Shown here: in pieces, positions 20,823-28,884 of the stretch
How the letters are laid out: the number at the start of each line of letters is the position of its first letter
Position numbering within the stretch: position 1 is the first letter of the stretch
From: Oceanicoccus sp. KOV_DT_Chl
Lineage (GTDB): Bacteria; Pseudomonadota; Gammaproteobacteria; Pseudomonadales; Dasaniaceae
Reading direction: 5' to 3'
Assembly: GCF_900120175.1 (NCBI RefSeq)
Contig: NZ_FQLF01000002.1
Coordinates: 744,001-808,000 of the forward strand
DNA: 64,000 bases
The notes under the pieces: generated by a model
What the model was told of the DNA's origin: nothing
Database searches by the model: none
The model's input: the letters and a program-made list of their open reading frames with translations, nothing else
Made by a program: the position numbers and the translations under genes

Positions 20823-21236
20823 AATTTGCCTCAATTGATTGATTTTGCAGACTTAAATACTTAACCGGCAAAGGTACCACAATCATCACGCCGGCACGAT
20901 TGTGACTTTATTAAAGAACGGCTTTACTACGCTAAATGCAATGCCCACTAGTTATTGCTGCCATTAATTGAATAAAATCAGCAACCACCGGTTATCTTTT
21001 CAATGCTTTACACTTTGGCTTTATTGGGTGGAAATAACTTAATATTCAACGGTTTAATTACATAAATAACTAAGAAACCACTAAAAAAACATGAATTGTC
21101 GTCCTAAGGTCTATTGACTCAAATGATATAATGATAGTATTTTAGGTCTTATTAAATAGCTTAATGATATTTCTATATAACAATTAAAACCTTTAACCGT
21201 AGTTTATATCACTTTAAGAAGCCTAAAACTTAAACC
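20823..21236. other. AT-rich divergent intergenic region
   Basis: About 414 bp between the ggt start and the transposase-like ORF. I see no open frame, no clear terminal inverted repeats and no RNA gene. A sequence resembling a sigma-70 -10 (TATAAT) occurs at about 21126, without a well-placed -35. Confidence 0.4.
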
Positions 21237-21911
21237 ATGCCCGATACTAAAAATCGATATTACAAGCACTCCCGCGTTTCTGAAGCCAAATTTCGGCAGA
21301 TTTTACGCTGCTTTGCCATGGATCTGACTGCCACTGAAACGGCTCAATTGACCGCGATCAGTGTGCGCTCTATTAACAGCATCTTTTTAAAAATTCGTGG
21401 TCGGGTCACGGAATTGTGTGAACAAGAATCCCCATTCCCCAGTGATGACGAAAGTCGCGGCAATAATATTGTTGCCCACAACAGCCAGTCCCCGACTGAC
21501 CCGCTGAATAAGTACCTCGCCTTTGGTGTTTACCGGCGTGGTGACCAGATCTATACCGAATACGCGCCCATGCCAATTCGCGCACTGCTGCATCGCAGCA
21601 ACCGCAGCGGCCCTAATTTGACGGAGTTGGTGAATCATGAAAGCTGGAAAGCTTATGACGGCTTAGTTGATGTCAACCAGACCCGACTATATCGAATGAA
21701 CACCACCCATGCTGTCACCGGCGAAATTATAAATACCATGAATAGCGTTGACTCGTTTTGGAGTTTCGCTAAACGCCGCTTGGTGCAATTTAACGGCATT
21801 CACAAACATACTTTTTATTTACACCTAAAAGAAACAGAATTTCGCTTTAACTACCGTCGCGATAATTTATATCGTGTACTGTTGAAAGTACTGCGAACCA
21901 ATCCTTTATAA
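21237..21911 (+). CDS. IS1595-family (ISXO2-like) transposase, probably degenerate or domesticated
   Basis: 224 residues. The C-terminal half has the family block SFWSFAKRRLVQFNGI, FYLHLKETEFRFNYR, and WKAYDGLVDV, and the middle has LAFGVYRRGDQIYTE. The N-terminal zinc ribbon of full-length members is absent; an HTH-like segment (TATETAQLTAISVRSINSIFLKIRG) is present. Catalytic positions look altered: the Asp usually before WKAY reads NHES, and the usual Glu of NGIES reads NSVDS. No terminal inverted repeats or target duplication were found, and only one copy is present here. It could be a remnant or a recruited DNA-binding protein. Confidence 0.75.
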   Translation: MPDTKNRYYKHSRVSEAKFRQILRCFAMDLTATETAQLTAISVRSINSIFLKIRGRVTELCEQESPFPSDDESRGNNIVAHNSQSPTDPLNKYLAFGVYRRGDQIYTEYAPMPIRALLHRSNRSGPNLTELVNHESWKAYDGLVDVNQTRLYRMNTTHAVTGEIINTMNSVDSFWSFAKRRLVQFNGIHKHTFYLHLKETEFRFNYRRDNLYRVLLKVLRTNPL

Positions 21912-21954
21912 CAGCGACTGGCTGAATAACGGCCAACCACTAACTGGAGATATC

Positions 21955-22815
21955 ATGAAAGTATTAATTTTAGGCATGGGCCACGTTGGCAAAGCCTTAG
22001 CCAGCAGACTACGCAGTGCCGGCCACAGTGTAGTAGGCACCACGACAACTCCTGCTAAAGTTGAAGATCTTAAACAAGTTGCCGATGAAGTTGCCGTATT
22101 GACGGGCGCCGATACCGACAAAGTGATCGCCGCGGCAAAAGGGTGCGACGCCATCGTAGTAACCGTTGCCCCTAATGTAAAAAACACTCGAACTATTGAA
22201 GAGCGCCACGTGCATTACCACGAGGTACTGGTTAAAAGTTGTGCCAGTGCAGCGGCTGCCTGTGACAATATATATTTCTGCTCTTCTTTTTCTACGTACG
22301 GTGATGGTGGTGATGGCAGCGATGCGATTACTGAACTCACCCCAACATCCAACCACGAAGAACCATCGTCAAAATATTACCAGGCTGCCGAGCAAGAAGT
22401 GCTGGCCAAGCCTGGTGGTTGCGCGCTGCGCTACCCCGATATGTACGGCGCCCCTGGAGATATGACCTTCCCGGAACGGGTCGCGATGAGCCACAAATTT
22501 TTTGCTGGCAAAACCATATTTGGCCCAGACGCACCTTTATATGCCATTCATTTTGAAGATGTCGTTGAATCTATCTATCACGCCCTAACAAACAAACTCA
22601 GCGGCCTTTATAACGTCTGTGACAATGGCAACGTACCCTACACCAACAAACAGGTATTTGATGCGATATGTGATGAAGAAGGTCTTGAGCGTCTGGAGTT
22701 CATCAACCAAATCAAAGCACCCAATCGTAAAATATCCGCACAAAAATTTTATGATACCGGTTATAGCGTCAAACATAGCGACCCCAATGCCGCCGTAGTA
22801 GAGCGTGCAAAATAA
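21955..22815 (+). CDS. NAD(P)-dependent epimerase/dehydratase-like protein
   Basis: 286 residues with an N-terminal Rossmann nucleotide site GMGHVGKALASRL (residues 7-19) and extended-SDR features: SSFSTYG near strand 5, KYYQAAE in place of YxxxK, and HFEDVVESIYHAL later. GMGHVG is closer to the SDR-a5/YeeZ-like subgroup than to sugar epimerases. It begins a plus-strand group with the SDR at 22862 and the RCCR-like gene at 23770, which ends in a strong terminator. The substrate is unknown. Confidence 0.8.
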   Translation: MKVLILGMGHVGKALASRLRSAGHSVVGTTTTPAKVEDLKQVADEVAVLTGADTDKVIAAAKGCDAIVVTVAPNVKNTRTIEERHVHYHEVLVKSCASAAAACDNIYFCSSFSTYGDGGDGSDAITELTPTSNHEEPSSKYYQAAEQEVLAKPGGCALRYPDMYGAPGDMTFPERVAMSHKFFAGKTIFGPDAPLYAIHFEDVVESIYHALTNKLSGLYNVCDNGNVPYTNKQVFDAICDEEGLERLEFINQIKAPNRKISAQKFYDTGYSVKHSDPNAAVVERAK

Positions 22816-22861
22816 TTCTGCGTGCATTGGCAGATAATCGACATATGAATAGGCAGGTGAT

Positions 22862-23665
22862 ATGAGCAACGTAGTAATAACAGGAAGCAGTAAAGGCATA
22901 GGCTTTGGCCTAGCCCGTGAGTTCGCCCTGCGCGGACACAATGTTGTTATTGCTGGTCGCAGCCAACAAAGTGTGGACGATGCTATTACTCGTATTACTA
23001 AGCTGCCTGGTACGATTATTGGCCTACCCTGTGATGTCGCTGAAAAAGAACAAGTGCAAGCTTTATGGGACATTGCCACCAAGACATTCGGTAGCGTTGA
23101 CATCTGGATTAATAATGCAGGACTCGCCTGCACCACTGAAAAAATTATCGACTATTCCAACGATGATGTGCAAGCGATGGTAAAAACCAATGTACTTGGC
23201 ACTATTAATGGCTGCCAGGTTGCCGGCTCAGGCATGCTTCAACAGGGCTCGAAAGGCGGCAAAATTTTCAACATGCTCGGTGGCGGCTCAGACGGACAGT
23301 ATTTTCCGGGTATGGGTATTTACGGCACTACCAAACGGGGCTTGAACTATTTAACCAATGCCATGGTGAAAGAGTTTAAAGATAGCAACGTAATTATCGG
23401 TGGTATCCGCCCCGGCATTGTTATCACCGAAGCGGTTATTCGTGAAGCTCAGCAAGATTTAGAAAACTTTCAAAAACAGCGAAAAATCATGAACATTCTT
23501 GCTGACAAAGTTGAAACTGTAGCCCCATTTTTAGTCGACGGCATCCTTGCTTTCAATAAACCTGGCAAAGAAATCGCCTGGCTGAGTGGCAGCAAAATCG
23601 GTATGCGCATGATGTTTTCGCGCTTCAGCAAACAACAAGACAAATTTGAAGAGTACGGATTATGA
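22862..23665 (+). CDS. Short-chain dehydrogenase/reductase
   Basis: 267 residues of classical SDR: cofactor motif GSSKGIGFGLA (8-18), NNAG (about 84-87), and active-site YGTTKRG. It is 46 nt after the Rossmann gene, with AGGCAGGTG as ribosome-binding site. It resembles the SDR at 40084-40893 in several places (INGCQVAGSGMLQQG versus IGTHIAVNGMLKQG), and both share the plant chlorophyll-b-reductase (NOL/NYC1)-like look in the C-terminal half. That resemblance is weak and is only noted because of the next gene. Confidence 0.85.
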   Translation: MSNVVITGSSKGIGFGLAREFALRGHNVVIAGRSQQSVDDAITRITKLPGTIIGLPCDVAEKEQVQALWDIATKTFGSVDIWINNAGLACTTEKIIDYSNDDVQAMVKTNVLGTINGCQVAGSGMLQQGSKGGKIFNMLGGGSDGQYFPGMGIYGTTKRGLNYLTNAMVKEFKDSNVIIGGIRPGIVITEAVIREAQQDLENFQKQRKIMNILADKVETVAPFLVDGILAFNKPGKEIAWLSGSKIGMRMMFSRFSKQQDKFEEYGL

Positions 23666-23769
23666 GCAAACCTGTTGCTAAAATATGCCGAGGTATTCCT
23701 CCTCCAATTAGCCTGCAATTTAGCCTTTAAAATTTAATCAGAAAATTTAAACATATACCGGAGCACAAC

Positions 23770-24579
23770 ATGGCCTCTGATACAAAATCGATACACGACT
23801 TTTTAGCCGAAAACCCTGATGTTGATGTCAGCAAATACTGGGAGCGCTGTTACAGCATCCTCACTGATATCAAAAACAAAATTGCCGAACGTTTTCCCAG
23901 CATGGAATTACACCCAAGCTGTGCTGGCAAGGAATACTATCAATCTCCGAATGGTGAATTCGAAGGCTCTATGCAAGCCTGGACTGGCGAAGGCTGCGAC
24001 TGGCTGGTGAATTCCTGGTTAGGCAATCGCAAGGCCTCCATTCTGGACATGAATGCGACCGCCTTTCTAGGGCAGGAAACCGACGTACCGCACTGGATTA
24101 TGGTATTCGGTACCGTGCCGAAATTATTTTTCTATTTTGATTTCACGCCGCGCCGCAACATTATGACGGATATGGATTATCTGGATAAATACTACGGTCC
24201 AATCAATGAAGAGTATTTAGCGCTACGAGGCAATACCAACTTCCAATGGAATGTGAGTCACGGCACTTATATGCGAACGCTTACCAACCCATCAACCCAG
24301 AGCTTAACGGCAGAATTAAATGATGAAAATATTTCCATCGTTGAAGAGTACGCCTATAAAATGCTGGATCACTGGCTAGGCTGGTTAGATAACGCCGAAA
24401 CCGTCCCTGAAGATCAGCGAGTCGAATTACAAAAATTTGATTACACTGTCCGCAGACTGGGTTACGAACGCGATCCAATGAACAAACTGGCAGTCAATGT
24501 ATTTGGTGAAGATAAAGTCCATGACATGTTAATGACCCGCATGGGTGAGCAACAAATGGAAGATACCAAACGTTATTAA
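23770..24579 (+). CDS. Red chlorophyll catabolite reductase (RCCR)-like protein
   Basis: 269 residues. From memory of plant RCCR, the block at about 76-142 aligns closely: CDWLVNSWLG, ILDMNATAFL, DVPHWIMVF, and DFTPRRN...DYLDKYY correspond to the plant IDFVIGSWIH, LNITSISGFL, KAPNFVVEL and DLPHRKD...DYLKEYY. The C-terminal VELQKFDYTVRR...VFGEDKV also matches. Plant RCCR is a ferredoxin-dependent bilin reductase in chlorophyll breakdown. The residue aligned with the plant substrate-binding Glu (in VVELIQ) appears to be Val here, so the substrate probably differs. No phototrophy genes are in the window. Last gene before a strong terminator. Confidence 0.82.
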   Translation: MASDTKSIHDFLAENPDVDVSKYWERCYSILTDIKNKIAERFPSMELHPSCAGKEYYQSPNGEFEGSMQAWTGEGCDWLVNSWLGNRKASILDMNATAFLGQETDVPHWIMVFGTVPKLFFYFDFTPRRNIMTDMDYLDKYYGPINEEYLALRGNTNFQWNVSHGTYMRTLTNPSTQSLTAELNDENISIVEEYAYKMLDHWLGWLDNAETVPEDQRVELQKFDYTVRRLGYERDPMNKLAVNVFGEDKVHDMLMTRMGEQQMEDTKRY

Positions 24580-24591
24580 TTTAACGCCTCT

Positions 24592-24633
24592 AAAAAAAGG
24601 CGAGGCACCCAGTAGGTGCCTCGCCTTTTTTTT
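24592..24633 (+). terminator. Rho-independent terminator after the RCCR-like gene
   Basis: A near-perfect stem AGGCGAGGCACC / GGTGCCTCGCCT with loop CAGTA, flanked by an A run and a T8 tract. It closes the 21955-24579 unit. Confidence 0.93.
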
Positions 24634-24709
24634 ACCAAACTGAACATTAGTGACTATCTTTAGTCCAAATCACCTGTACCGCCAATAACATCAATCACTG
24701 AGCTGAGCA

Positions 24710-26092
24710 TTGATCAAACCATTGACACATAAGCAGGGTAGCTGGCGAGAAGTATGGGCACTAGCCGCGCCCTCTAGTGCAGTGTTTTTTATGGTGACAC
24801 TGGCTAATTTAGCGACCATAAAAATTGTGGCGCCGCTTGGAGCGGATGCACTGGCTGCCGTCACTACCGGGGCGCGACTCTATAATATTTTTAACGCCGT
24901 AATGATTGGACTGTCTGCAGGTACTCTTGCACTGATCAGTCGCTCCTGGGGGGCAAACAATAAACACGCTGCGGCCTCGCTACTAAGTACCTCGCTGCTA
25001 ATTAGCTTACTTATCGGCATCAGCATGACGGCGCTGATGTTGTTATCAGCACCGGCTCTGGTCTCTTTACTTGGACTCAGTCACTCAGCCTATACCGTCG
25101 CAGTGGATTACGTACGATGGTTCTCACTGTTTTACACCCCTATCGCTGCTTACATTATTCTTGCTGCAGGCCTGAGAGCTGCCGGAGATGCCCGCAGCCC
25201 GATGATTTTTGCTGCCCTTATAAACCTGCTCATCGTGTTGCTGGGCTATTGGCTGACTTATGGCGGACTGGGCATGCCCGCCTATGGTGTAACCGGCACG
25301 GCAATCGGCAGCGGCTTAGGCAACTTATTGGGGGTACTAGTGGCTTTTTGGTATTGGCAGCAACAACGGCTGCCACTAAAACCCACCCATATAAATTCGG
25401 CCCAACGTAAATTGCAAATGCAACAATTATGGAAACTGGGCTACCCCGCCGCCATGGAACAAGGGGTTATGCAAATTGGCTTTATCGGTTTCCTCTGGGT
25501 CGTTGGCCATTATGGCACCGCTGCTTATGCGGCCTATGGCACCGGCGTAACATTATTATCACTCTCCATGGTGATTGGTTTTGGCTTTTCGATTGCCGGC
25601 TCAATTCTGGTAGGCCAGCAGTTAGGGGCCAATAATATCGAGGGTGCCAAGGCTGCAGGCTGGCGCGCAATGTGGCAGTCCATCATTATTTTGGTGGTGC
25701 TCTCACTGATCATGGCCAGCTTTGCATCGCCTTTAGCACATTGGTTGGTACACGATGAAGAAGTCGCCGGCTACACGGTTTTATTCATTTATGTGTTCTG
25801 TCTGGCGCAACCTTTTATCGCCATCGACATGGCTTTAGGTGGTGCGCTTCGCGGCGCTGGTGACACTCGCTTTCCTTTGTACGCTGCCATTGCGGGCTTA
25901 ATTATTATTCGATTTGGTCTGGCAATAATTTTTATGTGGCTGGAATTTTCCGTTGTGTGGATTTATGGTGCCGTTATCGGCGACTACGTGGTAAAAAATA
26001 TTCTATTCATTTGGCGCTTTAAATCTGGCCACTGGATAAAACATTTACCCAATAACCATCCCCCTATTGATGAGGACTTAATAACTCCATGA
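24710..26092 (+). CDS. MATE-family multidrug efflux transporter
   Basis: 460 residues with 12 predicted membrane helices in two homologous halves, and MATE signatures GLSAGTLALISRSWGA, ILAAGLRAAGDARSP and, in the second half, GGALRGAGDTRFP. These proteins export drugs or toxic metabolites using H+ or Na+. The start is TTG at 24710 and is uncertain; no ATG precedes the first helix in frame. The stop overlaps the next start (ATGA), coupling it to the isochorismatase-fold protein. Confidence 0.9.
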   Translation: MIKPLTHKQGSWREVWALAAPSSAVFFMVTLANLATIKIVAPLGADALAAVTTGARLYNIFNAVMIGLSAGTLALISRSWGANNKHAAASLLSTSLLISLLIGISMTALMLLSAPALVSLLGLSHSAYTVAVDYVRWFSLFYTPIAAYIILAAGLRAAGDARSPMIFAALINLLIVLLGYWLTYGGLGMPAYGVTGTAIGSGLGNLLGVLVAFWYWQQQRLPLKPTHINSAQRKLQMQQLWKLGYPAAMEQGVMQIGFIGFLWVVGHYGTAAYAAYGTGVTLLSLSMVIGFGFSIAGSILVGQQLGANNIEGAKAAGWRAMWQSIIILVVLSLIMASFASPLAHWLVHDEEVAGYTVLFIYVFCLAQPFIAIDMALGGALRGAGDTRFPLYAAIAGLIIIRFGLAIIFMWLEFSVVWIYGAVIGDYVVKNILFIWRFKSGHWIKHLPNNHPPIDEDLITP

Positions 26093-26661
26093 AAGCGCTA
26101 CTCTGCCTCGATTTTGAAAATGATATTGTTCACCCCGATGGAAAAGTGTCTGCAAAAGGTTACGCTGCCTACAATGCCAAATACGAAAGCACTAACCACT
26201 TGAAAAGAGCACAGCAACAATTTCGCGCCGCCGGCTTGCCGGTATTGCATGTCCGCGTTGGTTTTTATCCCGGCTACGCGCAACAACCTAAAGGCTCTCC
26301 TCTGATGGGAAAAGCCCATGAATTTGAAGCGTTTAACCTTAACGGTTGGGGCGGTGAATTTTTTGCAGAAGTAGCACCGCAGGGCGACGAGCTGATTATC
26401 ACCAAACACCGGGTCGGCGCCTTTCACGCTACCGCACTGGAACTAACCCTTAATACTCTCGGTGTTACCGAACTCTATCTAGCCGGCGTCGCTACCGATA
26501 TGGTGGTGGAGTCCACCGCTCGCGAAGCCCACGATCGTGATTTTGCCGTTACTATTATTAGCGATTGCTGTATTGCGGCCAGTGATGAAGACCAACAGCG
26601 CAGTCTGATCAATATGCGAAAATTAGCACGCATCATCACGAGCTTGGAACTTAAGTGCTAA
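26089..26661 (+). CDS. Isochorismatase-fold protein lacking the catalytic cysteine
   Basis: 190 residues of the isochorismatase-like hydrolase fold. The Asp (Asp8, LCLDFENDIV) and Lys (Lys106, ITKHRVGAF) of the cysteine-hydrolase triad are present, but the position of the nucleophilic cysteine in GVATDxCVES reads GVATDMVVES, i.e. Val139. True isochorismatases (EntB, PhzD) also lack this Cys, so a vinyl-ether hydrolase type of chemistry is possible, while amidase activity is unlikely. It overlaps the MATE gene by 4 nt. Confidence 0.85.
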   Translation: MKALLCLDFENDIVHPDGKVSAKGYAAYNAKYESTNHLKRAQQQFRAAGLPVLHVRVGFYPGYAQQPKGSPLMGKAHEFEAFNLNGWGGEFFAEVAPQGDELIITKHRVGAFHATALELTLNTLGVTELYLAGVATDMVVESTAREAHDRDFAVTIISDCCIAASDEDQQRSLINMRKLARIITSLELKC

Positions 26662-26838
26662 TTTCCACTCGAAATACCCTCGCAAACCCTCTCATATACT
26701 GACTATTATGTACCAAGATAGTCACAATGAACTGACGAATTTTCGAAATTCAATAGAAAAAGCCTGATAGAAGGGATTACATTAGCGATAAAACTGCCAT
26801 AATTAAGCCAGAACCTAATAATAAATGACGGATATCAT
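26662..26838. promoter_or_regulatory. Promoter region of the HlyD-ABC operon with two inverted repeats
   Basis: Two symmetric elements lie here: TGACTAT ... ATAGTCA (26700-26724, 11-nt centre) and GAATTT-TCG-AAATTC (26737-26751). They are candidate regulator sites for the exporter operon or, for the first, a weak hairpin. No regulator can be assigned. Confidence 0.4.
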
Positions 26839-28080
26839 ATGGATCGTGCCCGGCAACAACCCCTCAATGGAAAACTGTCCCCTCTCGTTATTATCAGTAG
26901 CGTAGTCATCATTGCCATTGTGGTCAGTTTAATCATGCTCGATTTTGGCAGCCCTCGTATTGATCGTGACGATCTACAAACCGATACTGTACAACAAGGC
27001 GATCTCACCATTCAGGTGAACGGTAATGGCGTGCTACTACCCAAAGATATTGAATGGATAGCCTCCAGAGTAGAAGGTCGCGTTGCTGCCATCCATAAAC
27101 GTGCTGGCGACATCGTTGCCGCCGGTGAATTATTAATAGAGTTAAACAACCCTGCCTTGGTGACCGCTGCCGAAGAAGCATTATCCGCTCTCGAAGGCGC
27201 CAAAGCAGAAAAACTTTCCTATTCAGTGGATCTGGAGAATCAATTACTCAATCAAAAATCCATCAGCCTGCAAGCGAAATTTGCCTATGAAAGCGCCAAA
27301 CTAAAATTAGACGCTGAAACGCAATTACGAAAAAAGTCTAATATTATTGCTGATATAGACTATCAACGTACCCAACTTGAAGTTAAACAGTTACTGGCGC
27401 GTTACAGTATCGAACAAGAGCGCCTGCAAAAAAGCCAAACCAATACCGCCGCGCAACTCGCGGCCAAAGATGCCTACATCAAGCAACTCAGCAAAGCACT
27501 CGACCGCAGCAACGATAAAGTATCGGCATTAGCAATAACCGCCAGCATAAGCGGCGTTTTACAATCAATGAATCTAGAAATTGGGCAACGACTATTACCG
27601 GGCAACGAAATCGCTAAAGTAGCTCAACAAGACCAACTATATGCAGAGTTAAAAATATTAGCCCGTCAGGCGACTAACATTGTGCTTGGCCAGGATGTCA
27701 TCATAGATACACGCAACGGCACAACAACAGGACATGTTAGCCGCATAGACCCTGCCGTAACTCAAGGCTCCGTAATTATCGACGTCACGCTTAACGGCGA
27801 GCTACCCAAAGGGGCTCGCCCGGAGTTGCAAGTTGAAGGCATCATCACCACCGCTATACTGCGCAATATTTTATATGTCGGTAAACCAAGTTACAGCAAA
27901 ACAGATAGCCAAATCAGTGTTTATAAAATTGAAGGCGATTATGCCCAGCGATTGTTTATTCAAACCGGACAAGCCTCTATGAATAATATCCAAATCATTA
28001 GCGGGCTAAAAGCGGGGGACGAAATAATTTTATCTGACAGTAGCGATTGGCAACAGCACGAAAAAATTCTGATTAATTAA
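26839..28080 (+). CDS. HlyD/RND-type membrane fusion protein of an ABC exporter
   Basis: 413 residues: one N-terminal membrane helix (about 16-35), a biotinyl-lipoyl-like half (VEGRVAAIHKRAGDIVAAGELLIEL), a long coiled-coil hairpin (about 115-215), the second lipoyl half (ITASISGVLQSMNLEIGQRLLPG), and a beta-barrel domain. It would bridge the inner-membrane ABC transporter to an outer-membrane channel; no TolC gene is in the window. It is followed 84 nt later by the ATPase. Confidence 0.9.
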   Translation: MDRARQQPLNGKLSPLVIISSVVIIAIVVSLIMLDFGSPRIDRDDLQTDTVQQGDLTIQVNGNGVLLPKDIEWIASRVEGRVAAIHKRAGDIVAAGELLIELNNPALVTAAEEALSALEGAKAEKLSYSVDLENQLLNQKSISLQAKFAYESAKLKLDAETQLRKKSNIIADIDYQRTQLEVKQLLARYSIEQERLQKSQTNTAAQLAAKDAYIKQLSKALDRSNDKVSALAITASISGVLQSMNLEIGQRLLPGNEIAKVAQQDQLYAELKILARQATNIVLGQDVIIDTRNGTTTGHVSRIDPAVTQGSVIIDVTLNGELPKGARPELQVEGIITTAILRNILYVGKPSYSKTDSQISVYKIEGDYAQRLFIQTGQASMNNIQIISGLKAGDEIILSDSSDWQQHEKILIN

Positions 28081-28164
28081 GCCTATTCACCCAACATAAA
28101 TAACAATAATAAACCAAGCTCTTTGGCTTAGTAATCACAAACTATACAATAAGTGAGGTAACAC

Positions 28165-28884
28165 ATGGATCAGCCTGAATTAATTAAACTACGTGGCATC
28201 AACAAAGTTTTTTACACTGAAGAATTAGAAACCTGGGCGCTGAATGATATTGATATCACTATAAATCAGGGCGAGTATGTTTCTATTAGTGGCGCATCAG
28301 GCTGTGGAAAATCTACCCTACTCTCTGTTTTAGGCTTATTGGACACACCAACTGAAGGTCACTACTTTCTTAATGGCGAAGACGTTTCCGACCTCAACGC
28401 CAATCGCCGAGCAGCTATCCGTAACCGGGAAATTGGCTTTATCTTTCAAGCGTTCAATTTGATTGGCGACATGAATGTCTATGAAAATGTCGAGCTGCCG
28501 CTTACCTACCGTAAAGACTTAAGCAAACAGCAGCGTAAGCAACGGGTCGAAGACGCTCTCGAAAAAGTAGACATGTCACACCGGATCAAACACTTCCCGG
28601 CACAATTATCGGGCGGCCAACAACAGCGAGTCGCCATTGCCAGAGCATTAGCTGGCCAACCCAAAGTGTTACTCGCCGATGAACCCACCGGTAATCTCGA
28701 CTCTACCAACGCCGCCATGGTGATGGCGCTGTTAGATACCTTACATCAACAGGGCAGTACTATTTGCATGGTTACTCATGACCCGCGCTCAGCAGAACAA
28801 GCGCAGCGGCAAATTGTATTATTGGATGGAAAAATTATTAGCGACAACACACTTAGTAATGCCGACAAAGCTGAGGTCGCGTAA
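28165..28884 (+). CDS. MacB/LolD-type ABC transporter ATPase
   Basis: 239 residues with Walker [10 protein letters not shown] (about 47-55), Q-loop [22 protein letters not shown], signature [15 protein letters not shown], Walker [13 protein letters not shown] and H-loop MVTHDPRSA. This is the MacB/LolD/FtsE subfamily that works with FtsX-like permeases in mechanotransmission rather than classical substrate translocation. Its TAA stop overlaps the permease ATG by one base. Confidence 0.95.
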   Translation: MDQPELIKLRGINKVFYTEELETWALNDIDITINQGEYVSISGASGCGKSTLLSVLGLLDTPTEGHYFLNGEDVSDLNANRRAAIRNREIGFIFQAFNLIGDMNVYENVELPLTYRKDLSKQQRKQRVEDALEKVDMSHRIKHFPAQLSGGQQQRVAIARALAGQPKVLLADEPTGNLDSTNAAMVMALLDTLHQQGSTICMVTHDPRSAEQAQRQIVLLDGKIISDNTLSNADKAEVA

